Origin: a virus
Virus record (IMG/VR): IMGVR_UViG_3300005613_000240
Span: 1 to 33,625 of that record
Direction: 5' to 3' (one strand)
DNA length: 33,625 bases
Shown piece after piece: positions 1 through 6,144 of this stretch (the stretch's first letter is position 1; each line of letters begins with the position of its first letter). Under the pieces are notes generated by a model. It had not been told where the DNA came from, made no database searches, and worked only from the letters and a program-made list of their open reading frames with translations. Position numbers and translations under genes: made by a program.

Positions 1-108
1 CCGACACTGTAACCCGAGTCGAACTGAACAAACCTGAGTTCTTTAGAGCTTGATCTGTCTGCTTCTGGACATAATCCTTGAGGGAGAGTTTCATAATACC
101 TCTTTGTC
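1..108. repeat. Terminal duplication, left copy (assembly join of a circular genome)
   Basis: These 108 bases are identical to the last 108 bases of the window (position n matches n+33517), except that G84 corresponds to A33601. The repeat lies inside the terL coding sequence, and joining the ends restores one continuous frame. This is what an assembler leaves when it closes a circular or circularly permuted molecule. A true 108-bp physical terminal repeat is less likely because the gene would then be cut at both ends. Confidence 0.95.
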
Positions 109-419
109 ATTTCAAATAGGTTTTTGGTTGCCTCAGCTTCATGAGTGAGGATAAAAGCTTTCTTGCCCTTGTTTGTGATTACTTTGTGAAAGAATCTAGC
201 TTGGATGAGAGTGCTACAGCCTTGTTGTCTGCCTTTTAGAATTATAGCGCGGACTTTACCCGTTTTTTTTAACTGATTTTCTAAGCGCTCATGAATGTAA
301 TGTTGAGCCTGATTAAAGTTAAAATTGATCGGCCTGCCGCGCTTTGATCGTATCGTTAAAAAAGTGGGGGCGAAACGCTTTAGATCTTTAAGTGCTTCTA
401 GATTAACTTTGTCTAGCAT
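1..419 (-). CDS. terL: Terminase large subunit, N-terminal part (ATPase)
   Basis: This is the 5' part of the large terminase, the motor that pumps DNA into the procapsid through the portal and cuts concatemers. The ATG at 419-417 overlaps the TAA of the preceding gene (TAATG), so translation is probably coupled. Translation begins MLDKVNLEALKDLKRF and carries a Walker A-like motif GRQQGCST at residues 63-70. The gene runs off base 1 and continues at 33517; joined across the repeat it is 507 residues (174 before the Met at 33414 plus 333). The rest of the ATPase and the nuclease domain are in the piece at the right end. Confidence 0.95.
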   Translation of the reverse strand, partial: MLDKVNLEALKDLKRFAPTFLTIRSKRGRPINFNFNQAQHYIHERLENQLKKTGKVRAIILKGRQQGCSTLIQARFFHKVITNKGKKAFILTHEAEATKNLFEMTKRYYETLPQGLCPEADRSSSKELRFVQFDSGYSV

Positions 420-676
420 TAGCAGCCTGTCATTATGATGTGGTCAACATTGTGCGCGTAGTGATTGCCAATTTTGACCCGATTGTCACGAAGAGTTCGC
501 GGCTCTTGTTCTTTTAAGATTGCTTCGATTGCTTTTACAGCTGTTATAAGATCTTTTGCTTTGATAGTTCCAACGTGTATTGTATCGTAAATAATCTGAA
601 CTGAATTATCTGTCATGCGCATGACAAATACACCTTCTTCCTCTTCCATGTCATCTAAAGTAAATTCAATGTCCAC
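419..676 (-). CDS. Small acidic protein between terS and terL
   Basis: This encodes 85 residues with a strongly acidic start (LDDMEEEEG) and no recognised domain. The start is a GTG at 676-674, preceded by AAAGGATGA at a normal distance; no in-frame ATG is better placed. Its stop overlaps the terL start by one base, and a sigma70-like promoter lies just upstream, so it is the first gene of the terL transcript. The position between the terminase subunits suggests a packaging-related role, but that is only context. Confidence 0.75.
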   Translation of the reverse strand: MDIEFTLDDMEEEEGVFVMRMTDNSVQIIYDTIHVGTIKAKDLITAVKAIEAILKEQEPRTLRDNRVKIGNHYAHNVDHIIMTGC

Positions 677-702
677 AAGCTCATCCTTTTGTGAAAAGTT
701 AT

Positions 703-731
703 AATGTAAACTAGCGATGCTTGCTTGTCAA
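703..731 (-). promoter_or_regulatory. Promoter for terL operon with GCTAG/AGCAAGC elements
   Basis: On the minus strand a perfect -35 TTGACA (731-726) is followed after 17 bases by -10 TACATT (708-703). The spacer contains AGCAAGC and CGCTAG, the same elements found inside the promoters at 1318 and 8085. It sits in the 58-base gap between terS and the GTG of the 85-residue gene, so it can drive terL independently of terS. Confidence 0.6.
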
Positions 732-734
732 AGA

Positions 735-1082
735 TTAATCACTTAGCTTTTCAATAAGTGTCTCAAGCAAAGTGTCAGTTGTTGTCTTTTCTTCGCGCTT
801 GTAGTTTGTGTAACGTCCTTGTGTACGCAACAAGAACTCGGTCATCTTTTCAGAACCACCGAGCGCCATTCTGTACGCGTTTTGACTTAAGCCGCGAATC
901 ATTTCTAGTTTCGCTTTGTCTAGCTCTTCGCGGTAATGTTTGCGTAGTGTTTTATCATCAATGTTAAAATATTGCGCAATGTCATCTTGTGTAAAACCTG
1001 CGCAAGTAAAGTCGGCGACTTTCTCGCGAGATTCAGCAGTAGGCACGTGTTCAGGCTTTCCGCCCCTTTTCTTTTCGCTCAT
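735..1082 (-). CDS. terS: Terminase small subunit
   Basis: This 115-residue protein would recognise phage DNA and recruit the large terminase for packaging. The N-terminal half (TAESREKVADF... TQDDIAQYFNIDDKTLRKHY) is a helix-turn-helix typical of small terminases, and the remainder is helical and charged. The frame is open up to 1139, but the ATG at 1082 is preceded by AAAAGGTG at good spacing and gives MSEKKRGGKP, so that start is chosen. It sits directly upstream of the terL cluster. The family call rests on the HTH, the size and the position. Confidence 0.85.
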   Translation of the reverse strand: MSEKKRGGKPEHVPTAESREKVADFTCAGFTQDDIAQYFNIDDKTLRKHYREELDKAKLEMIRGLSQNAYRMALGGSEKMTEFLLRTQGRYTNYKREEKTTTDTLLETLIEKLSD

Positions 1083-1220
1083 AAAATGTACACCTTTTAA
1101 TATCGATGGGGAATTGTTTGTACTGGTAAAGAATAACACACAATTTTTAAAATTTTAAGCGCTTCAAGCGTGTGTGCAAAAACATCTTGATTAATACAAT
1201 TAAAGTTTATTAATCAACTC

Positions 1221-1249
1221 TTGACTTGCTAGCATTAATAGTTTATTCG
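1221..1249 (+). promoter_or_regulatory. Upstream copy of TTGACTTGCTAGCA; weak promoter or second operator
   Basis: The first 14 bases repeat those at 1318-1331 exactly. The -10 position 17 bases on reads TATTCG, which is poor, so this may act mainly as a second binding site 97 bases upstream of the main promoter. Confidence 0.4.
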
Positions 1250-1317
1250 CGCGCTCATTTAATACTTAACTTGATTAATTTAATTTAAAAAAACTTAAAA
1301 TTTATTGCTAATTAGTG

Positions 1318-1346
1318 TTGACTTGCTAGCAAGCAATCACTACAAT
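1318..1346 (+). promoter_or_regulatory. Strong sigma70-type promoter with 12-bp palindromic operator
   Basis: The -35 TTGACT (1318-1323) and -10 TACAAT (1341-1346) are separated by exactly 17 bases. The perfect palindrome CTTGCTAGCAAG (1322-1333) lies across the -35 end and spacer, where a bound protein would block RNA polymerase. It drives the J-domain gene starting at 1388. Confidence 0.7.
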
Positions 1347-1387
1347 GCAATCATTAACAACGCAACAACAACTTTAAGGGATTCAAC

Positions 1388-1900
1388 ATGAAAGACAATG
1401 ATGCTTTACACATATTAGGGTTAAACAACAACGCAAAAATGGAAGACATAAAACGTTCCTATAGACGATTATGTGCAAAATATCACCCTGACCGAAACCC
1501 TGCTGGGCTTGAGATGATGAAATTAATTAACAACGCTTACGAAGCTTTACAAGGTTATATAGAAACGGGCGAATATGATTTTTCAGTGCAAGAAGAAACC
1601 GAAACAGATTACAACTACGGCGAAGAAATCAACGAAGCTTTAAGTAAAATTATAAATTTAGGCTTAGAAATTGAAGTTTGCGGTTCCTGGGTTTGGGTTT
1701 CAGGTAACACAAAACAACACAAAGATATTCTGAAAGAGTCTGGATTTAAATGGGCTTCTAAAAAGAAAATGTGGCATTTTCGCCCCAATGATTATAAAAG
1801 TTTTGGGCGGGGCAAGTGGAGTATGGAAGAAATAAGAGCCACCCATGGCAGTCAGAAAGTTAAAAACAAATCTTACGTACAAATTACAGCAACAGCATGA
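1388..1900 (+). CDS. J-domain (DnaJ-like) protein
   Basis: This 170-residue protein begins with a J domain: ALHILGLNNNAKMEDIKRSY and the diagnostic HPD at residues 33-35 (YHPDRNP), which stimulates DnaK-type Hsp70 ATPase. An acidic linker (EETETDYNYGEE) leads to a C-terminal domain of about 75 residues with SWVWVSGNT, ESGFKWASKKKMWHF and RGKWSMEEI, seen in other phage and plasmid J proteins as I recall. It lacks the Gly/Phe and zinc regions of host DnaJ. AAGGG precedes the ATG. It could recruit host DnaK for replication or assembly; which one is not visible here. Confidence 0.85.
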   Translation: MKDNDALHILGLNNNAKMEDIKRSYRRLCAKYHPDRNPAGLEMMKLINNAYEALQGYIETGEYDFSVQEETETDYNYGEEINEALSKIINLGLEIEVCGSWVWVSGNTKQHKDILKESGFKWASKKKMWHFRPNDYKSFGRGKWSMEEIRATHGSQKVKNKSYVQITATA

Positions 1901-1906
1901 ATTAAT

Positions 1907-1924
1907 TGCCCCCCCTCGGGGGCA
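1907..1924. repeat. GC-rich intergenic hairpin
   Basis: TGCCCCC and GGGGGCA form a 7-bp stem with a CCTC loop just after the J-domain gene. No T tract follows on the + strand, so it is a poor intrinsic terminator; it may be an RNA-stability hairpin or a site of partial termination. Confidence 0.5.
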
Positions 1925-1942
1925 GCATTGGAGAAATTAAAA

Positions 1943-2161
1943 ATGAGTAACAATTCTTGGGTTAATACTTTTCACAACACAAAAACTACAAGTACTTTAA
2001 ACAATAAGGAAGTTGAAACAATTATTGAAAATTTTTTAGCGGGTCGTATAGATACTTGTGATTCAGATTTTAAAACTTATTGGAAACTATTAGAGGATCT
2101 ATGTCCAAATGGGTATATTTCCAGCAAGTGTTTATGTACACATGCCATTAAACAATGCTAA
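1943..2161 (+). CDS. Hypothetical protein
   Basis: This 72-residue protein is not recognised. It starts MSNNSWVNTFHNTKTTS and ends in a cysteine-rich tail (SSKCLCTHAIKQC), which may bind metal. The ATG at 1943 has GGAG nine bases upstream; the frame is open from a TTG at 1928 without ribosome site support. It lies in the same rightward operon as the J-domain gene and the following coiled-coil gene. Confidence 0.65.
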   Translation: MSNNSWVNTFHNTKTTSTLNNKEVETIIENFLAGRIDTCDSDFKTYWKLLEDLCPNGYISSKCLCTHAIKQC

Positions 2162-2188
2162 TTAAAACTTTAACTAAGGAGGCTTTAC

Positions 2189-2479
2189 ATGTTATCACCC
2201 AACATTCTAGAAACTACTACAACTTTAATTAACAATTACAAACGCTTAAAAGCTGAAATCAAAAAGCTTGAGTCTGAAGCTAATGCGATTAAAAAAACTT
2301 TAATCACTAATTACATGAAAGACACAGACACGCTTTTAAACAATGACGGTCATGTTATCGCGACATACAAAAAAGCTATTAGGATTACTTTTGACGCAAA
2401 AACATTTGCAGCAGACCACCAATCACTTTATGACGACTACTGCATAATGAGAGAAGTTAGCACTTTTTTAGCTAAGTAA
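2189..2479 (+). CDS. Coiled-coil protein resembling the C-terminal tail of YqaJ-type exonucleases
   Basis: This 96-residue protein opens with a coiled coil (residues 10-40) followed by a compact segment (HVIATYKKAIRITFDAKTFA, then a DHQSLYDDY block). The arrangement of LLxxDGxVIATYK, then RFD-like FDAKTF, then DHxxLYxxY, resembles the region after the catalytic domain in YqaJ-like phage exonucleases, from memory. No catalytic residues are present. A perfect AAGGAGG precedes the ATG. Its stop abuts the stop of the opposite-strand gene (TAATTA). It may assist the RecT-type recombination genes encoded further right. Confidence 0.7.
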   Translation: MLSPNILETTTTLINNYKRLKAEIKKLESEANAIKKTLITNYMKDTDTLLNNDGHVIATYKKAIRITFDAKTFAADHQSLYDDYCIMREVSTFLAK

Positions 2480-2662
2480 TTACATGCCCATGGCAATTTC
2501 AAGTGCTGCATCTTTTACATGTTCTAGTACAACATCATCAGCAGTGCTTGGAGTTGCCATGGTATAAAGTTTAACAGCAAAGTAAATTGCTAAAATCATC
2601 ACAATGTAACGTTTTTGTGGAAGTTGCGGCGGAGGAAACATTCTGTGTAACCAATTTTTCAT
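2480..2662 (-). CDS. Small single-pass membrane protein
   Basis: This 60-residue protein has a positive N-terminus, a PPPQLPQ stretch, a probable membrane helix at about residues 19-35 (YIVMILAIYFAVKLYTM) and a short acidic helical tail. GGAG lies upstream of the ATG. It is the last gene of the leftward small-gene block and ends tail-to-tail with the gene at 2189. It is one of several candidates for a lysis protein, but nothing specific shows this. Confidence 0.6.
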   Translation of the reverse strand: MKNWLHRMFPPPQLPQKRYIVMILAIYFAVKLYTMATPSTADDVVLEHVKDAALEIAMGM

Positions 2663-2695
2663 AAAACATCTCCAGCAATATTCACATTTAGTGTA

Positions 2696-2872
2696 TCACA
2701 ACTTTTCTGCAAGATAATCTATTCTAGAATGTAAATGCGCAACGTCTTCTTCAAGTTTTGTTTTTAAGTAACTCATGTCTTCAACGTCGCTTAGATAACA
2801 TTTTTTAAAAGTTATGTAACACGCTGAACCGCACAAAACTCCAACAATTATGCAAAAAAGCAAACTAGCCAT
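2696..2872 (-). CDS. Small N-anchored membrane protein with helical tail
   Basis: This 58-residue protein has an N-terminal membrane helix (MASLLFCIIVGVLCGSACYI), a short basic stretch, then an amphipathic helix (EDMSYLKTKLEEDVAHLHS). AAGGATG precedes the ATG with good spacing. The arrangement, an N-terminal anchor followed by a heptad-rich tail, is that of an inner-membrane spanin in miniature, but it is much shorter than usual and the call is speculative. Confidence 0.6.
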   Translation of the reverse strand: MASLLFCIIVGVLCGSACYITFKKCYLSDVEDMSYLKTKLEEDVAHLHSRIDYLAEKL

Positions 2873-2884
2873 AAATCATCCTTA

Positions 2885-3268
2885 TTAAATTAAGTTAGCA
2901 AGATATTGAGTTGTAATGTGTATTGCATCATCACAACCAAATGCAAACGTAGCATAATATTTGCGCGCTAGCAATTTTTCATGGAATTTGACTTGATGCT
3001 CTGGCATTTTGTGATTGCGCTTGTGCTTTTGTTTCATCTCGATGAACAAGCCATGCCAATTTTCGTTAGCACAAAAAATTTGGAAATCTGGTAACCCAGC
3101 AGTCATGCCAATTTGTTTTAGTCGTTTTCCTTCAGCGAGAGACCTTTTGCCCTCGTTCACATGATGAACGCCAAAAAGTTTCGGTTGCCAAAGCAGCCAA
3201 TCATTAAAAGCTTTACTTTCTGAATACTCACTTGTTATGACTTTTGATTGTTTCATCAGCTGCAACAT
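2885..3268 (-). CDS. VRR-NUC domain nuclease
   Basis: This 127-residue protein is a PD-(D/E)xK nuclease of the virus-type replication-repair (VRR-NUC) family. The active-site pattern is visible: GLPDF (D61), FIEMKQK (E77, K79) and HQVKFHEKL (Q92), followed by YYATFAFGCDDA. Phage members are thought to cut branched DNA or act as structure-specific nucleases in recombination and replication. Translation starts inside the end of the preceding gene; the Met at 3268 and the one at 3256 are both possible and neither has a strong ribosome site. Confidence 0.85.
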   Translation of the reverse strand: MLQLMKQSKVITSEYSESKAFNDWLLWQPKLFGVHHVNEGKRSLAEGKRLKQIGMTAGLPDFQIFCANENWHGLFIEMKQKHKRNHKMPEHQVKFHEKLLARKYYATFAFGCDDAIHITTQYLANLI

Positions 3269-3422
3269 TAACTATTCGTCGAGTAATTTTTAAACCATCG
3301 TGAGCGTTTAAATCTTTAATTTCAACTTGATGAGCATGTTTACACAAACGCGTAATTTCTATAGCTAAGTCAACAGCATCTTTAATTAGCATGTCACTGC
3401 TTGTAATTGTGATTTTAATCAT
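3228..3422 (-). CDS. Hypothetical protein
   Basis: This 64-residue protein has no recognised family: MIKITITSSDMLIKDAV at the start, a mixed alpha/beta pattern and a basic end. The start overlaps the end of the membrane-protein gene at 3415 and the end overlaps the VRR-NUC start, so it sits in a tightly coupled chain. A weak GGAATGA lies upstream. Confidence 0.6.
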   Translation of the reverse strand: MIKITITSSDMLIKDAVDLAIEITRLCKHAHQVEIKDLNAHDGLKITRRIVNVAADETIKSHNK

Positions 3423-3582
3423 GGGTATTCATTCCGACTTCAAAAATTGCTAAAGCTGCAAAAACATTAATTACAACCATTAGTATTTTTAAACTTGTTG
3501 GGATGTAAAATGAAATACCCCTGTAAGTTATACAAGTTACTATCAAAGCAAGTACAAATTGCTCTACATTATAAATTGACAT
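3415..3582 (-). CDS. Two-helix membrane protein, possible holin
   Basis: This 55-residue protein starts MSIYNVEQFVLALIVTCITY, with one hydrophobic segment at about residues 8-20 and a second at about 31-47 (LKILMVVINVFAALAIF). Two short hydrophobic segments in a protein this small fit a class II holin, but the size is at the lower limit and no endolysin lies beside it. No strong ribosome site is evident. It overlaps the following gene by eight bases. Confidence 0.55.
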   Translation of the reverse strand: MSIYNVEQFVLALIVTCITYRGISFYIPTSLKILMVVINVFAALAIFEVGMNTHD

Positions 3583-3601
3583 TTAAACCCCATTTTTTTA
3601 A

Positions 3602-3619
3602 AATGAAATTGGTTTCATT
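3602..3619. repeat. Perfect inverted repeat AATGAAA/TTTCATT
   Basis: Arms of seven bases flank a TTGG loop in the 113-base gap between the HNH gene and the two-helix membrane protein. It could be an operator for the membrane-protein genes or a small RNA hairpin. Confidence 0.4.
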
Positions 3620-3664
3620 ACCACTTCTCGTTTTGGATCTATAAAATTGAATTTATTTATTAAC

Positions 3665-3697
3665 TGGGAACAATTTTTAAATTGCTCCCATTTTTTT
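3665..3697 (+). terminator. Intrinsic terminator oriented rightward
   Basis: TGGGAACAATTT and AAATTGCTCCCA form a long stem with one mismatch, followed by seven Ts on the + strand. No rightward gene lies directly upstream; the nearest ends at 2479. It may stop antisense read-through from the J-domain operon. The same hairpin follows the leftward HNH stop but has no T tract in that direction. Confidence 0.6.
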
Positions 3698-4310
3698 ACT
3701 CGTTAGATTTTTTTTCAAATTCTGGAAGCTCATCAATACAGCGTAACAAATCATCTAAATAATGACCGTTTTTGCTGTGTTTTTCAGTCAAATTCATTAA
3801 ATTGTTTACTGCATTTTGTAAGATGTACAAAGCTTCACGAGTAACACCTTCATTTTCCGGTTCAAATGTTTCGTTGTTTGCAAGTCTTAGTATTAAATCG
3901 CTGTTAAGACATAAATTTTTAATTGCAGCTGTCATTATTGCGTTACCGTGTTTTAAACAAGCATCTTGCAAAAGTGGTACAAAGTCGCTTAATTGAGTGT
4001 ACCAAAAAACCTGTTCCAAACCTTGAAGAGTTTTGTGCCTCTCAAACTTTTTAATATTAGATTCCATTTGATGACAGCTACGGCACAATGTTACCAATGC
4101 TTCATCAGGATACTCCCAAGGCAATAACCTACCATTAGAGTCTTTCATGTAGTACTTGTGATGTACTTCAAGATAATCTTTCGATTTACACTTTGCGCAC
4201 TGATGATTGTAAAGTTGCCAAATTTCTTTTTTACGTTGATACCATTCTTCAGATTGACAAAGTTCAGACCAACTTTTCATTTGTAATTCACTTCTGTGTG
4301 ATTGATTCAT
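3696..4310 (-). CDS. HNH endonuclease with long C-terminal extension
   Basis: This 204-residue protein has an N-terminal HNH nuclease: a zinc pair C38-x2-C41 (QCAKCK), the catalytic HH at 50-51 (LEVHHKYY) and C76-x2-C79-H80 (TLCRSCHQ). Residues 85-204 form a helical extension of unknown role. AAGGAT precedes the ATG. The gene is not beside terL, where packaging-associated HNH proteins usually sit, so it could be a homing-type enzyme or a replication or defence nuclease. Confidence 0.85.
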   Translation of the reverse strand: MNQSHRSELQMKSWSELCQSEEWYQRKKEIWQLYNHQCAKCKSKDYLEVHHKYYMKDSNGRLLPWEYPDEALVTLCRSCHQMESNIKKFERHKTLQGLEQVFWYTQLSDFVPLLQDACLKHGNAIMTAAIKNLCLNSDLILRLANNETFEPENEGVTREALYILQNAVNNLMNLTEKHSKNGHYLDDLLRCIDELPEFEKKSNE

Positions 4311-4437
4311 AAAACTAATCCTTGTAATTAATGTAAATTTTGCTTGCTTGCTAATTGTGTAACAAAAGCTCTAAACAATCAAGCTTTTAAAATTAGTGTA
4401 TACTGTAAGTGTATTAACAGTAAGTGAGGGTTATAAA
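4311..4437. promoter_or_regulatory. Divergent promoter region of HNH gene and 91-residue gene
   Basis: A -10-like TATACT (4399-4404) points right, but a clear -35 is missing. Downstream are two direct repeats, ACTGTAAGTG (4402-4411) and ACAGTAAGTG (4417-4426), 15 bases apart, placed where a repressor would sit. A TTGCTTGCTTGCTAA run at 4340-4354 resembles the AGCAAGC part of the shared promoter motif. Confidence 0.4.
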
Positions 4438-4713
4438 ATGACTAAGCGCAAAAAACGACCTTATCCAAAAGTGAGATTTTTTAAATCAAAAAAGTCTGCT
4501 CAAAAAGCTGTTAAACCAAAGGACAATGAGGAAATTACTGAAAAGGATTTTTTAAATAAGTCAGCTTCTGAGGAACAAGAAATTGAAACAGGCGATCAAG
4601 CTGCGCCCGTTCAAATCACAAATGTTAATGTACACATTGCACAAGATGAGGATGCTGGAGCTGGATGTGGTGAAGTCTGCAAAGCGTTTTTTAGTTGCCT
4701 TCGTCCATCCTAA
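4438..4713 (+). CDS. Small charged protein, basic N-terminus and acidic middle
   Basis: This 91-residue protein starts MTKRKKRPYPKVRFFKSKKS, continues with an acidic stretch and ends with cysteines (GAGCGEVCKAFFSCLRPS). It is not recognised. The ATG at 4438 has GAGGG upstream; the frame is open to 4396, but that earlier start lies in the promoter-like region. It is a lone rightward gene between two leftward blocks with its own terminator, so it is an independent unit, probably early or a moron. Confidence 0.65.
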   Translation: MTKRKKRPYPKVRFFKSKKSAQKAVKPKDNEEITEKDFLNKSASEEQEIETGDQAAPVQITNVNVHIAQDEDAGAGCGEVCKAFFSCLRPS

Positions 4714-4715
4714 AT

Positions 4716-4738
4716 AAAGCCCCCGTGAGGGGGTTTTT
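4716..4738 (+). terminator. Intrinsic terminator of the 91-residue gene
   Basis: AAAGCCCCC, loop GTGA, GGGGGTTTTT: a five-GC-pair stem extended by A-T pairs and followed by a T run, three bases after the stop codon. Confidence 0.85.
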
Positions 4739-4847
4739 CCCCCCTTTTTTAAAACTGAATTAAAACCCCTGTAAGCAACTTTTTCTTAAACTAATACAAT
4801 CTTACTAATTAATCACAAAGTACGCTCCAGGGGCTTTAAATTAGCTC

Positions 4848-6134
4848 CTAGTAGCCTATATAGTCTTTAAACTGCAAATACTCAAATTTCTTTTCTAAAT
4901 TAATTTGGCCAGTTCTGCCGTTACGATTTTTTGTAATGTCAAGAATAGCTTTTTGAGGTTCTTTCGGGTCTTCATTAATGAACATGATGATATCAGCATC
5001 ATGAACAATGTGACCGCTTTGCCTGATTTCGCTCATCTTAATTTTATCTTTGCTGTTTGCGCCAGTTCGATTTAATTGAGTTAAAGCAATTACAGGAATA
5101 TCAAAATCTTTTGCAAGAATTTTTAACTCACGCGATATTTTGCCAAGTGCTAGTGTTGCATTTTCTCCTTCTTGCTCCATCAAACCCAAGTAATCAACAA
5201 ATACTGCATCAAGTCCGTGTTGCGATTTAACGCTACGGGCGTATTGCCTCATTTCAAATACTGACATCCCGCACTTGTCGTTGATAAAAGCTTTAAAGTT
5301 TGCGTTTTTAAGCTCAATACCTGCTTCCGCTAATTTGATAAAATCATTCGTTGAAAGTTTTTTTGGATTAAAGACCTTGTCGCCAATGACTTGCGCTTGT
5401 GTTGATAGCATACGTTGCACAAGTTCGCGGGCTGTCATTTCCATGCTAAAAAATATGGCTGACTTCTTTTGCTTCAAAGTAATGTCTTTAAACATGTTTA
5501 TTGCTAAAGTGGTTTTTCCGCTCCCGCTATGAGCACCCAAAATTATTAAGTTACCTTTTTGAAACCCGCCGCTGAAACTGTCTAATTTTCTAAAACCGCT
5601 TCCGATACCGGTGAGGTCGCCCTCTGTAGAAGCTTGTTCATCAATCCAGGTCATAGCATTATTAATTTGTTCGTCAAAAGAATGTACGCCTACTGTTGCA
5701 TCATTCTCTATTGCAGTAAGACCTTTTCTAAGTCGATCAATGTAAGAATCATCATCATTGTTGATTTGATTCATTACTTCATTAATCATAGCAATCGTTT
5801 TGCGCTTGTTCGCTGCTTTCTTAACAATGTGGGCATGATGCTTAAGATTTGCAGTGCTAAAAGTGTTGTTTGCAATTTCAGCTAAGTGAATAAAAATGTC
5901 ATTGGCAGTTTCTCCGTCTTCAGGTTTTATTTTCTCACTAACTGAAAGAAAGTCTATTGCTGATGTTTGAGAGTTGCTCCTAAGGTCTAGAATTGCTTTG
6001 TATGCCCTTTGTAGTTTCCAATCACTAAAATCTTCTGGTTTTAAAATGTCCTTAATGTCATCTAACTGATTTTCAAACATGCCTTTAATTAAACTTCCAA
6101 TAACTGATACTTCTGCAATGTGATGTGTACTCAT
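4848..6134 (-). CDS. dnaB: Replicative DNA helicase, DnaB family
   Basis: This 428-residue hexameric 5'-3' helicase would unwind DNA at the phage fork, like P22 gp12. The N-terminal DnaB domain spans about residues 1-110; the RecA-like core has Walker A GAHSGSGKT at about 200-208, SMEM at 230-233, Walker B VFVDYLGLM at 311-319, LTQLNR at 351-356 and KNRNGRTG at 402-409. The length is near that of other phage DnaB proteins. AAGGAA precedes the ATG, ten bases after the initiator gene, as in the P22 18-12 pair. The phage therefore does not need the host helicase. Confidence 0.95.
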   Translation of the reverse strand: MSTHHIAEVSVIGSLIKGMFENQLDDIKDILKPEDFSDWKLQRAYKAILDLRSNSQTSAIDFLSVSEKIKPEDGETANDIFIHLAEIANNTFSTANLKHHAHIVKKAANKRKTIAMINEVMNQINNDDDSYIDRLRKGLTAIENDATVGVHSFDEQINNAMTWIDEQASTEGDLTGIGSGFRKLDSFSGGFQKGNLIILGAHSGSGKTTLAINMFKDITLKQKKSAIFFSMEMTARELVQRMLSTQAQVIGDKVFNPKKLSTNDFIKLAEAGIELKNANFKAFINDKCGMSVFEMRQYARSVKSQHGLDAVFVDYLGLMEQEGENATLALGKISRELKILAKDFDIPVIALTQLNRTGANSKDKIKMSEIRQSGHIVHDADIIMFINEDPKEPQKAILDITKNRNGRTGQINLEKKFEYLQFKDYIGY

Positions 6135-6144
6135 AATTAATTCC

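Larger units (their letters stand above)
1083..1387. promoter_or_regulatory. Divergent control region between late (left) and J-domain (right) operons
   Basis: This is about 300 AT-rich bases without a convincing gene. It contains two rightward promoter-like elements that both begin TTGACTTGCTAGCA (1221-1234 and 1318-1331), several TTAATTAA-like runs, and an AAGCGCTT palindrome near 1158-1166. I could not pick out a convincing leftward promoter for terS. A direct-repeat operator pair controlling rightward transcription is the best reading. Confidence 0.55.

Noticed and set aside
1-108. Physical terminal redundancy like that of T7
   Set aside because: The repeat cuts terL, which would leave no intact copy; a P22-like headful phage fits better with an assembly overlap.
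758-1158. Rightward frames over the small terminase gene
   Set aside because: Antisense shadows of a well-supported leftward terS gene with HTH and ribosome site.
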